Positions 1-10,880 of a stretch of 64,000 nucleotides of DNA are shown in pieces. Under the pieces are notes generated by a model. It was not told where the DNA came from, did not search any database, and saw only the letters and a list, made by a program, of their open reading frames with translations. The translations under genes and the position numbers were made by a program. The stretch covers positions 5,670,001 to 5,734,000 of the forward strand of contig JADLSH010000395.1 in the NCBI GenBank assembly GCA_016169945.1, given 5' to 3'. This stretch comes from Trachythela sp. YZ-2020 (lineage: Eukaryota > Cnidaria > Anthozoa > Malacalcyonacea > Clavulariidae). Positions within the stretch are counted from its first letter, which is position 1; each line of letters begins with the position of its first letter.

Positions 1-2540
1 TTTGAACTCAAACACATTTTTGAGTGTGTAAAGTAACCCTTCTAGTGGTTTGCATCGTCAATCGTGGAATATAGACGAAGGAATGGATTTAAATGCGATT
101 TCAAAGTCGATCGTGGAGACGACCATGACACTTGCAGTAACTTATGTCTATAAATTCTGGGACATAGATGCCTCTTGAATCTTCTGGCGAACCAATTGCT
201 TATAAAATTCTTTCGTATAGTATCAAATAAAGAAAGAAGAAATAAATGAACGAATGCAAGGGTTAAAAGTTTGTTGGAATGGAACTTAAACCTTTTACTG
301 CATTGTATAGTCTTCATGCCTTCATGGACATGGGAATCGGTTGCATTTCATTTCTGATTTCTACACCTGCTTTAAAGTTGGTTCTCACTTTAGCAAGGAA
401 GCTTGTTTCCCTACAAATTTTACATCCAAATTTACCCAAAATTTGGACATTTTCAAGAATAATAACTGGTTAACTGCAACTGGCCAACCCACAATCTAAT
501 GAAATTGGCCCCCATGTATATTCTCACAGAACCTTTCATAGGAAGATTGGTTGACAGATTGTCATCTTTGTCCATGTAACTGAAAGATGATCAATACACG
601 GATATCATAAACTGGATATATATATATATATATATATGGAATTATTGTGACAACACTAAACATTAATTGCCACATAAATAGGCTTAGAATAATATTCATC
701 TTTTGAGAATGTTTTAGTGGGGAAACATATCTAATTTAATAAATAAGCCATAAGGCCAGTATGTGATCTGTAAAACATCATACTTTCTATTACAGTAGCT
801 TTGCCTGTGTGGGCAGAGCAAACATGCTTCAACTTTCACATTAGATGTCTGGTGCGAGAGTGATGCTTGCTTTACTCAGTGTACACACATCCAACTTTCT
901 TGGCATGCCCACATACTGTAGCTGATTTAAGTGACTCGGAAAGGTGCTTCTCTGTGCAAGTAAAATGACTTTCTCTCCATGGAGGGAAATGGATGTTGAC
1001 CCCCTCCCCTACCAGATGTCCTTGCACATTTTATAAGTGGAATCTCTCCTTCCAGATGGGTAAAGTTCCTCCATAGTGGGAGTCTGGCTCTTTTCTAGGT
1101 AACCCATTACCCAAAAAGCAGCTAAGGTTTAGCCAACCAATCAAGCGCAGTTAACCCATTAATTGGCAGTACTCTACCACTGATGAGTAAAATTTGCCAA
1201 TTAATGGGTTAAGCCAATCGATCCAATCAAGGGGCTGAGCTATTAAAAGTGCACTTGCCCCCAAGAGACAGTAGAGTCACAATACAACATATATTGATAA
1301 AGATGACAGATGTTTAATAAATATTTAATTAAAAATGTTAATTCATCTTTCACTGATGGTTCCAGTTTACTTCACTGATAATCTAGATGAAATCACAAAC
1401 AAATAGTTTAATGGGCTATACAATTTTGAAGTGTATCTCTCTATTCAGGGAATTTTTTCTTAGCCTCCCTAAGGTTCTTCAACATAGGTGGCTAACAAAC
1501 CAAGGCCTAACTGCAGAAATGCCTGATACTCAGGTTAAGGTGGTTCCACTAGTGGGACAGTGCAGCACTTGGTGATCAACTTTGTGCCAAATACATGTAT
1601 CAATCAAACATATAGCATCAGTATCTCACTGTCATATAAAACATTTGACATTGACCACATGTGTAGGATAATACAAGACACTGAAAGTCCACATATAAAG
1701 TAGGTTGAAATCTAAAAGTAGAATGGCCTATTAATTTATATTAGTTAAATACCATAAAGGCATTAAAGTTGTGATAATTTTCACATTGAAACATATATGA
1801 TATATTATTCTATAACAGCAGTATGTAATCTCTCAGAGGTAGAAGCACTTCAATCGATTTGTGTGCCAACAAACACCGTTGTACACCGGACATGTCCGGC
1901 GCAGAACCTTTCATTTGGCTTCAATGACATTGTATTCTAAGCAAATAATATGCAAATTTAGGTGACATGATTCAACGTTAAATATTTAAATATCCAAAGT
2001 TCATACGCGCGAATAGACATCATTGCATTTGTTAAAATCACAGCTTACCTGTATTCTGATTCCTGTCCTATGTTGGGACAACTGGGTACATTAGTCTTTG
2101 TTTATAGGTCTATAACTATGGCCTGTATTTGCCACCAAATCCGAAGGCAAATTCAGATGAGTTTCGGTGTCCTCTTTTCTATCGGTTTAAAGCCGCAGTA
2201 GGTGATTTATCATCCAAAAAAGGTGTCAGATAGCTAGATATATTACTGTTGGTACTTTCTGTGTAATATCACGCACAAACGAAACATCGTTTAGACAAAA
2301 TATGCAAAAAAACACAATACATCGATATCTTCGCCATATATTTCTTAGTTGTTTATCAAAGTTGGGTTCCTGGGATCCAGGCCCCTTGGTGATATTTTGG
2401 TCGCGCTACTTTTTTTCAGAAAATGCCAAAATTTGCCTGTTTGAGCCTTTATATCTCCGAAACTAAAAGCCTAAGCCAAAAACTAATCTAGAACTTACTA
2501 ACTAACTTTTCATGCCTTATCCGAATCAATAAAAACCCAT
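1..2540. other. Non-coding AT-rich stretch
   Basis: I see no credible gene here. Open frames are short, lack recognisable domains and look like chance. A (TA)n run lies at about 615-637. The stretch may be intergenic or intronic. Confidence 0.6.
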
Positions 2541-2544
2541 TTTG

Positions 2545-3208
2545 GGTTTATAAGCACTTTAAGAGAACCTTCGGTTGCTATTTCTAATCAAAAAGTACCT
2601 TTAGTTTTAACCTTTCATCCCTTCAATTTTAAAGTAAGGGACATCATTTGCCGGAATTTTAATCTACTTAAAAATGACCCTGCAACGTCTTCCATTTTCT
2701 CCGGCCCCACTAGTCTCTTTTCGACACAGTAAAAACATCCGGGAAACCCTAGTGCACAGCTCACTGCGACAGGACTCTGTGTCACCAGCTGGCACTGTTT
2801 CCTGTGGTCGTGCTAAGTGCTACACTTGTAAGCATTTAAACCCCGCCACCTGTATTTCGGCTCCAAAATCTCAGTTTGTCATCAAGCACAGTTTCACGTG
2901 CATCTCCTCCAACCTCTTTTACTGCATCTCTTGCAGCAAATGTGGCTTGCTCTACATCGGAGAGACTGGAAGACGTTTAGGCGATAGGTTTGCTGAGCAC
3001 TTGCGTGATGTTAAGAACAATGTGCAAAACAAACCTGTTGCTAGGCACCTTCAACAGTGCCAACCACTCCTTTTCTGATATGAAAATATGCGCCATTCAT
3101 CCCATTATTGGTGGTAATGATACCCGTCGGAAGCAAGAAAAGCGTCTCATTTTTAAACTTGGCACCATTCAGCCTGATGGTATCAATGAGCGCCTCTCCT
3201 TCATCTAG
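2545..3208 (+). pseudogene. Penelope-like element, 3' part with GIY-YIG endonuclease
   Basis: This is the C-terminal end of a Penelope-like retroelement polyprotein. The frame upstream of 2690 reads like the region after the RT core (PLVLTFHPFNFKVRDIICRN). It is followed by a Cys cluster (CGRAKCYTCKH at about 2800-2840), then the linker FYCISCSKCG and the GIY-YIG core LLYIGETGRRLGDRFAEH at about 2950-3000. In this family GIY-YIG makes the target nick that primes reverse transcription. At least two frameshifts break the reading frame, near 2690 and near 3045. After the second shift the frame continues through NDTRRKQEKRLIFKLG to a stop at 3206-3208. The RT domain is missing, so this is a 5'-truncated, inactive copy. 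The GIY-YIG assignment is secure; the exact subfamily is not resolved. Confidence 0.85.
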
Positions 3209-3306
3209 CTCATTCTTTTCTCTTAAATACTTCTTGTATACTTTCCTCTATATCCCCTCTCCCCTTCCCTTGTACGACATTTATAGCGCTTTGATAAGTG
3301 TAACGC

Positions 3307-3354
3307 CTGTGCGCAGGCCTTCGACCCTATTATCGGGCCGAAGCCTGCACGCAG
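3307..3354 (+). repeat. GC-rich hairpin in Penelope 3' region
   Basis: Two arms, CTGTGCGCAGGC and GCCTGCACGCAG, plus inner TTCGaCCC and GGGcCGAA, fold over a TATTA-type loop. It lies about 100 bp after the GIY-YIG stop codon. Its function is unknown. Confidence 0.6.
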
Positions 3355-3437
3355 TCTATATCTTTACATATTAATTCTATTTTGTTATGATTGTTATGAC
3401 TACTTTATTTTCATTGGTTAATATTTTGTCCACGTGA

Positions 3438-3466
3438 CAGCTTTTATAGCGTTGCTATAAAAGCTG
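3438..3466. repeat. Perfect 13-bp inverted repeat containing TATAAAA
   Basis: CAGCTTTTATAGC, a GTT spacer, then GCTATAAAAGCTG. It sits about 30 bp upstream of the hammerhead-like motif, within the presumed terminal repeat of the Penelope element. It could be a symmetric TATA promoter or a structural hairpin. Confidence 0.6.
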
Positions 3467-3490
3467 ATGTAATGTGTTTATCTGTCTACT

Positions 3491-3535
3491 AATTTCTCCT
3501 GACGAAGGGCTTTAGCTCGAAACGTCGAGATTTTG
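3491..3535 (+). ncRNA. Hammerhead-ribozyme-like motif of Penelope element
   Basis: The hammerhead core order is present: CTGACGA at 3499-3505, a short stem-loop (GGGC/GCTC, loop TTTA), GAAA at 3519-3522, then CGTC with predicted cleavage after C3526. Flanking TCTC and GAGA can form stem I. Hammerhead motifs are known in the terminal repeats of Penelope-like elements. Two features are weak: an A is bulged before stem II, and stem III is only CG, which in such elements is usually stable only in dimers. This is a sequence match only; activity is not shown. Confidence 0.5.
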
Positions 3536-3897
3536 TTTATATCTTTTAGACCCTCAATTTGTTAAAATATATACATGTGCGCAAAATAATTTTGCGTTTG
3601 GAAAGCTATAAAACGAAAGCGTTGTTCCATCATTCTGTTCTTACTTTGCTGGATATGTGAGTCACCTACATGTAAAGCACAACTCATTTCAATTCATTGC
3701 CATTCGAATATTTGTCTTAGTAATAATAATAATAATAATAGTCTTTATTAATCAATACTCGAAACACACGTCCGAGTTTACATGGAATTGTAAAAATAAG
3801 GTATATAGTCTATTTTTCATTAGTTATTTACATCAATAATTTAATAAAACTAGTAAAAATTCTACAATATTGTTAATAATTATTAAAATATCATACA

Positions 3898-6592
3898 CTA
3901 GATAAAATTGAAAAGACATCTATTTACAAAAGATTTTTTAAATCTTTCAGTTTTCACTAAAGGCAGCTCAAAGTCATGTCCCCTTTGCCTTAAAGTTCGA
4001 TTTAATTTGTTGGGTAAAAGTTCTCTTAATGCATTATTTTCATCATCTAATATTTTATTCCACAACCTCTTGTCTCTCTTATTTATTATTTCTCTAAAAT
4101 TAGATTTCTCTGTTACGTACCTATTACGGTATGCACGATTTACAAACTTATCAATCTGACTGATGTATTTAGTATAGGATGCTCCTCCCCAAAGTTCAAT
4201 TCCAAAAGTGAATAATGACATTATTAAACTTTGAAAGAGAAGTTCTAACTGCTTTGTTGTAAAACCATAATATTTACACACTCGTAAAATGTACATTCTT
4301 CCACTCGCTTTCTTGAGCATCTCTTCGAAGTGTCTATCCCAATTTTCTGGTATTTCCTCAAGGGTAACTCCAAGTATCTTGAGCCATGTTTTCCGTTTAA
4401 TGGACGGAATGCAACTGGGTAGAGGTATCGATGTTCTCCCACGAACAATCATTTCATATGTTTTGTTCATATTCAGCACCATTCGGTTTTCATCTGACCA
4501 TGATTTCATATTTTCTACCTCTTCTGTACTTGTATCATCCTCATCATAGCCCGGGACTTCTATTGTTATATCATCAGCGAATTTACAGAGTTCATTGATT
4601 GGATTGACTGATTTAATGTCATTTACCATTATTGAAAATAATATCGGGCCTAGAACAGTTCCCTGAGGCACGCCACGATTAATTTTCAAGAACTCGGTTG
4701 TAATGCCATCAACTGTTACTCTCTGTTTACGATCTTTTAAGAAATCAATCATCCAATTTATGATGTATGGGTTAAAAGGCAATTTCTTAACTTTTTCAAA
4801 TAGTATGTCATGTGGAACACTGTCAAAAGCCTTGCTAAAGTCAAATGATAGTACTCTCACGTATTTGGCACCATTATCCAACCCTTTCAACCACGTATGT
4901 TGACATTTGATTAGAGCCATCGTTGAGTTGTGTCCTACTTTATATGCATATTGGTCAGAATCGATTGAATAATATATAACATCTGCAATCTCATTTTTAT
5001 ATATACATCTCTCAAATAGTCTCATTATGATGTCTGTTAGTGAGATAGGTCTCAGTTGAGAACTTGAGTTGGTGACATTTTCTTTTGGTATTGGGACTAC
5101 ATTTGCTCTCTTCCATACTTCAGGACTTTTCCGACTTTCAGAGATACGTTAAATATTTCTGTTATAGCTGGAGCTAATTCAGCTGCGTATGTTTTCCAGA
5201 ACCAATATGGTAGATCGTCCGGGCCAGATGATGAACGCTTCTGTTTTCTTAGGAAGTTATAGACAATATCAATAGAAAGAAACGGAATTCTAGTTCCTTC
5301 TGGAATTTCTAATAACTGAGGAGTTGAATAGTTAGGGTCAGTGTTAATAGTTTGAAAGTAGGCATTTATAACATTCGGATCAATCAGAGAGCTAACAGGT
5401 GTAGAATTTTTCTCTTTCCTGCCAGTAATGTTATTAACATTATTCCACCATTTCTTTGTCCCAGTTTTATGTTTTTGGTTCTCTGTTTGGACAGCATTAA
5501 GTTGATTGGCACGAATTAGTGTGTTAATTTGATTTTGTAGACGAAAAGTAGATTCTTCATCACCTACGCCTACAGCTTTCTTCCTTTTTTTTAACAAATG
5601 TTTTACAAGAGGGGACATGAATAGTGGATCGCGAGACGATGTTCGGACTTTTATCAGTGGAAAATTGTTCTCGAATCTCGGCAAGAGACTTTCATAAAGT
5701 TGTTTAATCATCTCATCAGGTCTTGGTCATATTTTGTTATCTTGGACCAGTCCACATTCTCTAGTTCTCTTAGCATATTTAATTTTCTATGTTCTCTCAC
5801 ATCTCTAAAGAATGAGTTTGTTCTTTTTGCCTTTATAGTGTTTCTCGAGTATGCAATAATCATATTATGATCAGTTCTTACCAAGCTTTTCTTAACTTTT
5901 GTTTGCTTCCAGTAATGAGGAGCATTTGTGACAAAAACATCTAAGATATTGTTACCTCTTGTAGATGATTTAACCAACTGTGTAAAAGATAATTGATTAA
6001 GTAAGTCGCGAATATTCAATCTGTTTATATCTCCAGTAATAATTATCTTCGTATTAGGGTTTTCTGATAATAAGTGCTCGCATGAGTCCATTAGGAATTC
6101 TATTAGATCGTCTGCATTATAATTATGGTCAGGAGGATGGTATACAGCTGCAACATTAAAACTGGAGTTTTCAGTTGTAATTTTTACCCATAGGCATTCA
6201 AACGGATTATCCATATTTGATATTTTTTGCATTCTCCAATCTTTTCTACAAAGGATTGCCACTCCGCCACGGGCACCTAACCTATCTTTTCTGTTGATGC
6301 AGAACTCAGGTGGGCAAATTAGAGAACTGGCTATAGTTGGATTTAGCCATGTTTCTGAAATACAGCAAACATCAATATTATTGCTCTTGAGTTCCGCATA
6401 TAACGCGGGATAGGCATCAGGCTTCACTATTGATCTGGCATTCAACACCAAGCATTGTGGAATTTGTTTTGGTTTACTGGGTCCTTGTCTAGTAACATTT
6501 ACACGACTTAGATTTCTATAAGAGTAGAGGGGTCTTTGTCTAGACGTTTTACATCTTCTAGACGAGATACGTACTGGAATTACATTCTCCAT
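3898..6592 (-). pseudogene. LINE-A ORF2: APE endonuclease plus reverse transcriptase
   Basis: The reading starts at ATG 6592-6590, 5 nt after the ORF1 stop. The endonuclease (6490-5800) shows LNARSI, ISETWLNP, GGVAILCRKDW and TGDINRLN, the usual APE-type blocks. A frameshift near 5720 leads into the linker and the RT start (SSGPDDLPYWFWK). A second shift near 5125 is followed by RT blocks FDFSKAFDSVPHD, RGVPQGTVLGP and the catalytic FADD (about 4575), then thumb and C-terminal sequences to the stop near 3898. The protein would nick chromosomal DNA and copy the element RNA by target-primed reverse transcription. Two single-base shifts inactivate it. The catalytic motifs themselves are intact. 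Confidence 0.85.
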
Positions 6593-6596
6593 TATA

Positions 6597-7085
6597 TTAT
6601 ACTAGAGTTGTATAGTTTCCCACTAGGGTCTCTTTATTTTTCTGCAATGTATTTTGTCTCTTATCTACTTTTTGTTGCCATGGCTTACAGTATACAAATT
6701 CTGGCCAAAATTTTTTTTCCAATGCAACCGAACTTGTGATTAATGGGATATGTATTTTAGCAGACATTGTCCCTTTACGTTTACTTTGGAAGGTAGACAC
6801 CTTGGTAGGGGTTATATTTCTTTCAACGAGATAGGAGTATATTTGGCTTTCTTTTACGCCTTCAGCAATACCGGATAAGAAAAGTTTCTTGTATTTCTTT
6901 CGTTTGCGCTCAACTCCAATAAAGCCGTCTGGCACATCAGAGTGTATTAATCCCTCAGAATTTGGGGTATTTTCCTTTGTATTAGTAGCAAGCGACAATT
7001 CATCCTTTACAGATCTTGTAGGTGTTTTAGAGGGGTTTCTTGAATCTAGATGTGATTTCGCAGCTTTTGCGTAGGAGGTTTTCAT
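6597..7085 (-). CDS. LINE-A ORF1, C-terminal RRM-like part
   Basis: This is a 162-residue frame starting MKTSYAKAAKSHL. Residues about 60-140 (KKLFLSGIAEGVKESQIY to FWPEFVYCKPW) resemble the RRM-like nucleic-acid-binding domain common in LINE ORF1 proteins. The N-terminus is Ser/Thr/Lys-rich and likely disordered. The start codon overlaps the stop of the preceding frame as ATGA, and ORF2 begins 5 nt after this stop. This could be termination-reinitiation or a single-base frameshift in one longer ORF1. The expected role is binding element RNA in the ribonucleoprotein particle. The RRM-like call is by pattern only. Confidence 0.7.
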   Translation of the reverse strand: MKTSYAKAAKSHLDSRNPSKTPTRSVKDELSLATNTKENTPNSEGLIHSDVPDGFIGVERKRKKYKKLFLSGIAEGVKESQIYSYLVERNITPTKVSTFQSKRKGTMSAKIHIPLITSSVALEKKFWPEFVYCKPWQQKVDKRQNTLQKNKETLVGNYTTLV

Positions 7086-7492
7086 GTTATTAACTTATTA
7101 TCACTCGCATCATAATTTAATTCACTTAATGTGGAGATGTCTTCTTGATTGTCGCTTATCTCTAAAGTTTTTTCTAAAGTGTTTTTATCTATCAAGGGAG
7201 TACATTCATCACTATTTGCATTGTTCGATTCCATTGATTGTTCTGATTGTTCTATGACAATAGGATTGTTGGTGTTGATGGAATTTGCATATTCAGATTG
7301 CTCAATTTTTTCCTCTGGTGATTTTTCCATATTTTTTTGACTTAAATCGTCAGTAAAAGGTTTTGCTTTTGCTTGAAATTCAGCAATTATAGAAGAGATC
7401 TGCGAAACAGAATTCGCCAAAAGTTGAATTGCTTCACCATTCAATAACTGACCAGATCTAAGACTCTCGATCTCATTCATAATTATGATCAC
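7082..7492 (-). CDS. LINE-A ORF1, middle acidic/coiled-coil part
   Basis: This 136-residue frame ends SDNKLIT and overlaps the next ATG by one ATGA. Residues 1-45 have heptad-like spacing of hydrophobic residues (IESLRSG, LANSVSQISSIIAEF), plausible for a trimerising coiled coil as in other ORF1 proteins. The rest is rich in Asn, Ser, Glu and Asp. It lies between the conserved N-terminal domain at 7786-7574 and the RRM-like part, which suggests all three were one ORF1 polypeptide. I recognise no enzyme motif. Confidence 0.55.
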   Translation of the reverse strand: MIIIMNEIESLRSGQLLNGEAIQLLANSVSQISSIIAEFQAKAKPFTDDLSQKNMEKSPEEKIEQSEYANSINTNNPIVIEQSEQSMESNNANSDECTPLIDKNTLEKTLEISDNQEDISTLSELNYDASDNKLIT

Positions 7493-7573
7493 CAGGCGAT
7501 ATGCTCGAATGCGTTTGTGATGATGGGTTAAACGATTCTTGTAGCATTGCTTCGCAAATTTTCGTTTTAACAG

Positions 7574-7786
7574 CTATTGATTCTCACCTTTAAACAGCAA
7601 CAAACCTTTAGTTTTTCGCCATACAATACTTGAGTTGCCAAAAGTAAGGAGCTTCTTGTCCCCTCCAGGCTGTGTCCATTCTCCATCAAGGTTTAGGACT
7701 TCATTTGAAAATTTCTTGAGCGAGTCAAAATCGCTAGTCCAAGCAAGACTTAGGTTTTCAATAGACATATCGATTGCACATTCCAC
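7574..7786 (-). CDS. LINE-A ORF1 N-terminal conserved domain (W..F..LKKF..W..PGG)
   Basis: A 70-residue frame begins MECAIDMSIENLSLAW. It contains FDSLKKFSNEVLNLDGEW, then PGGDKK, a later W and a final KG. The same pattern occurs at the N-terminus of the LINE-J ORF1 (about 55132-54958), so it is a real protein domain and not chance. A stop follows at 7574, about 80 nt before the next ORF1 frame. That stop is probably damage in this copy. The function is unknown; by position it may bind RNA or mediate assembly. Confidence 0.65.
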   Translation of the reverse strand: MECAIDMSIENLSLAWTSDFDSLKKFSNEVLNLDGEWTQPGGDKKLLTFGNSSIVWRKTKGLLLFKGENQ

Positions 7787-7790
7787 TTGA

Positions 7791-9300
7791 TGTATACAGT
7801 TAATGTGTATGTTATTCTAATATTCTAATATTCTCGCTATTAGCAAAAATAGTTATATATATTTGAGGAGCTCAAAAGTTCGCGACCGATTGCTTCACCG
7901 ATTGTTGCACATTACCAGAACTGAGACCCTGTCTGTTCTGACAACAATATGTGAACGCGACTAGACAAAGTTCGAGCGACTTGATGCAAAATATGGAAAT
8001 CAGCAAGAGAAAGCAAACGCGAATGGATAGAAAAACCTTTTAAAGACATCTCTATGTAAGACTTCCATGCTTTACAGCACTAACAGCTCAAGCAAAGTCG
8101 ATAGCACATTAGCAGAATATATAGTTTATATATAAACAGACACTGAATCTAGCTGCGATCCATTGTGTGCTTTCAGCGTTTCATGACATAGATATATAAA
8201 TTGAGATTGCCAACTTTCCAAAAAGGAGTAAACAAATGTAAACGTAACATATCAACAAAAGACAAAAGATCTTACCTTGAATGGTCAAAATAGACTTGAA
8301 AAAGCTTTAGAAATTCGATAAAAATTCGAAGATTCCGTCCGTCAAAATCGAAAAGCACATGGAACTGAGCGAGTTTAAAATTTGTGTTCTGCGCATATCA
8401 AGCGCGCACGACCACAATTCCATGCGCTAAATAAAATTTACTTCAAAACTCCCTCTCTGCACACATTAGGCTGCTGCTACGCTTGCTCGCTTCAGGCTCG
8501 CTCGCTCCGCAGCAATTACTATAATCATTTGCAATCCCAAACCTAACCACAACAAACCTTAATCCTGACCCTAATCATCCTTTATTATCACGTGAATTTT
8601 TCACATGAACGAAACCACCCCCGCCCCTCCTTCCTAAAAGTCGGGTTTCAAGATATAGGTCTAATAGGTATAGTATTATTAAAATTACCAAGGCTTGTGA
8701 TGAGCTTCGACACAATCATCGTATATGGACGTTCCTGCAAAAAATAAAACGTGTTTCACTACGTATTTTCACAATAGGATCACAACATATTTTCTCGTAA
8801 TGTATTACACGTTACGTGTGACACGTTAAATATTGCTGGAATTAACATATCAAGTACGAATATTGTTGTATTGCATGCATATATATAATGTATGTTACAG
8901 GTCAGGTTCATGTCCGAACCAGGGCCCTGGTCCGAACTGTACGTGCTCGCGCTGTCCTTGTGTTAGTAAGAAACCGAGAAAAATTTCAGCCCGTTTCACA
9001 CGAGTGAGATAAGTTGTGCTTATGCTTATTTCATCGTATGAACCAGGTTTTAGGGACCGTTCATTATTTATACCATAGGGTTGGGTGGGAGAAAATGAGC
9101 TGGGCTATACAATGTTCAATGGGGTGGGTCCTTGTTTTTGTTACAGTATTGTTGGGGGGGGGGGATTATAAAATTTGTGGTACTTTCGCAAATATAACAT
9201 CTCTTCTGAATGGGAAATTTTTGCAAAAATAAAAGTTTTAGATTGTGTAAAATTTAAAGGAAAAACAACAAGAACTACTTAACATTTAATGAAACTATCT
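7791..9300. other. Non-coding stretch between LINE-A and BEL remnant
   Basis: No credible gene. It contains a degenerate CCTAA-rich patch at about 8530-8580 and a G run at about 9154-9163. The immediate upstream part (7800-8400) could be the LINE-A 5' UTR or flanking DNA. Confidence 0.5.
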
Positions 9301-9359
9301 AGTTCACAAAAGTTTAAAAAGTTCAGTCAATACGTCCAACAATGATACATCCGATGCAG

Positions 9360-9881
9360 AGATTTTGGGTCAACAAGGCCAAATCCGCACTCGTGCTGAG
9401 AGACTTGCTACCAGGAAATCCTGGAATGATTACAGGGCCGTGGGAAACCTTTTCGGATTGGGGGAGGCTGAAATTGACCGAGAATTTACCGACGACACAG
9501 CGCAAAAAAGCGATGTTATAGGTACTAAGCCTCATCAAGCGCACAACGTTACTGGTCCGTCGCGCAAATTGCTATTGGGGGCCGAACCTAGGGGGGGTCT
9601 GGGGGCATGCTCCGGCAGGAAAATGTGTAAACGAACAGCTCTGAAGCCAGAGCGGTTTTATGCCGCTTGGTCGAGTTGTAGAGACTTACCGGGGCGCTGA
9701 TGATCTCATAAGAGTGATAAAAATTCGAGTCGGGGAAAGTGAGTACATCCGACCTGTACACAGGTTGTGTCCGTTAGAACAGGACAATGATTATGAGAAC
9801 AATGAGGACAAAACTTTATATACTTTAACTTTAGTTTACGAATGTAGTCACATTCGGGAGGGGGGTCTTTTGGAATGTTGA
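9360..9881 (+). pseudogene. BEL/Pao LTR retrotransposon, C-terminal integrase region (fragment)
   Basis: The frame at 9660-9790 reads PLGRVVETYRGADDLIRV and then YIRPVHRLCPLE. This matches the conserved segment at the extreme C-terminus of BEL/Pao integrases (WPLGRV..G.DG..R..RPV..L..LE). The frame at 9365-9700 is on the same strand but I could not assign it. Immediately downstream is a purine-rich run followed by TGTTGACA, as expected where the 3' LTR begins. Only the end of the element is left; protease and RT are absent. Confidence 0.65.
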
Positions 9882-9883
9882 CA
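9856..9883 (+). promoter_or_regulatory. Putative polypurine tract and start of BEL 3' LTR
   Basis: GGGAGGGGGG at 9856-9865 is followed by TGTTGACA at 9876. A polypurine tract directly before TG is the expected plus-strand primer and LTR boundary. No second LTR lies in the window, so the far boundary cannot be set. Confidence 0.4.
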
Positions 9884-10005
9884 TTTTAGTTGTTTTTGTT
9901 GGATTTGGGCCTCACCCCTTCCCCCCATAGGACCAGCAAAAAGGGACTGGAACGGCGCGGTCGCGCGGCTAAAAAAACACTAGCGTGGTTGACTTTTTGT
10001 CAAAC

Positions 10006-10880
10006 TTCCCACCAATTGTTTAGTGAAACATATAAACTATTATCATTATAGTATGTGAACTGCAAAATATTAATTACCTGCTAGTTCTGGTACGTTTCAA
10101 GCGATTTTGTAATCACGCGTTTGATTTCAGAACAAATTGCATTCCACTCAGATCAATTACCTTTATAAAATTATGATCTAGACAATATACCAAAATTGAA
10201 AGAAATATCCCCAAATACTTCAAATACAGACCCATCAGGCATTCAGGCCGAGGATAATTCGCGATGAATATGTATGAATTTGGTATCACTGATCGATACG
10301 CGCCAAATGATGTAGTTTCCAAATATGGAGGTACATAGACGTCACAATTACCCACAAACGCTAGTTTCCAGTTTTCCTCCGCACTCCACTCTTCCAAAAT
10401 CATTTACCGGAACCACTGAGCTATATATAATATTACTGGAGGAATCCTCCTGGAAGTGCTCGGCAGAAAAAAGTGTCTGCAAAAACATGGCGGATTTTGA
10501 CGTCAATTGACGCCATTGTCATGACGACTGGTTCCTTTTTCCCGTGGTAATTACCACTGACCAGCCTCAATTCTGAGCCCGCACAACATCACACCCCCTG
10601 GTTTTTGCAAAATATACATTAGCTTTTTGAGTTTTTGCAGTAAATTCTCGTTGTTTTCAATATTTTCCACATATTTTTCGACCTTGGAGAATTTGCGCGA
10701 GTAAAGTGCAAGTCGCACATGTTATTCTCGGTCGCGAAAGCCAACAAACCGATTGTAAAACCTCGTGAAAATGTGGTCAAAGACGATATTTGAAACCAGA
10801 ACTAGCAGGTAATTAATATTTTGCAGTTCACATACTATAATGATAATAGTTTATGTGTTTCATTAAACAATTGGTGGGAA
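10006..10880. mobile_element. Non-autonomous DNA transposon with ~85-bp TIRs
   Basis: The left arm 10006-10090 starts TTCCCACCAATTGTTTA. It is the reverse complement of 10796-10880 with only about two mismatches. The interior of about 700 bp has no credible coding region. Nearly identical arms mean a recent insertion or conversion between arms. I find no clear target duplication (flanks CAAAC and TAAATG), so the superfamily is unknown. Confidence 0.8.

Larger units (their letters stand above)
3719..7790 (-). mobile_element. LINE-A, nearly full-length non-LTR retrotransposon (Jockey/CR1-like)
   Basis: On the minus strand the order is an ORF1 N-terminal domain (7786-7574), ORF1 continuation (7492-6597), ORF2 endonuclease (6592-5708), ORF2 RT (5711-3898), a short 3' UTR and a terminal (TAA)n tract (3719-3741 as TAATAATAA on plus) preceded by AATAAAG. 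The length of about 4.07 kb with all modules in order shows a nearly complete insertion. Only a few frameshifts and stops separate it from intact ORFs, so it is fairly young. The clade call (Jockey superfamily, CR1/Rex-like) comes from the APE-type endonuclease and RT motifs and is approximate. Confidence 0.85.

Noticed and set aside
8530..8580. Telomere-like CCTAA patch
   Set aside because: The units are irregular (CCTAACC, CCTTAATCC, CCCTAATC) and too short for an interstitial telomere.
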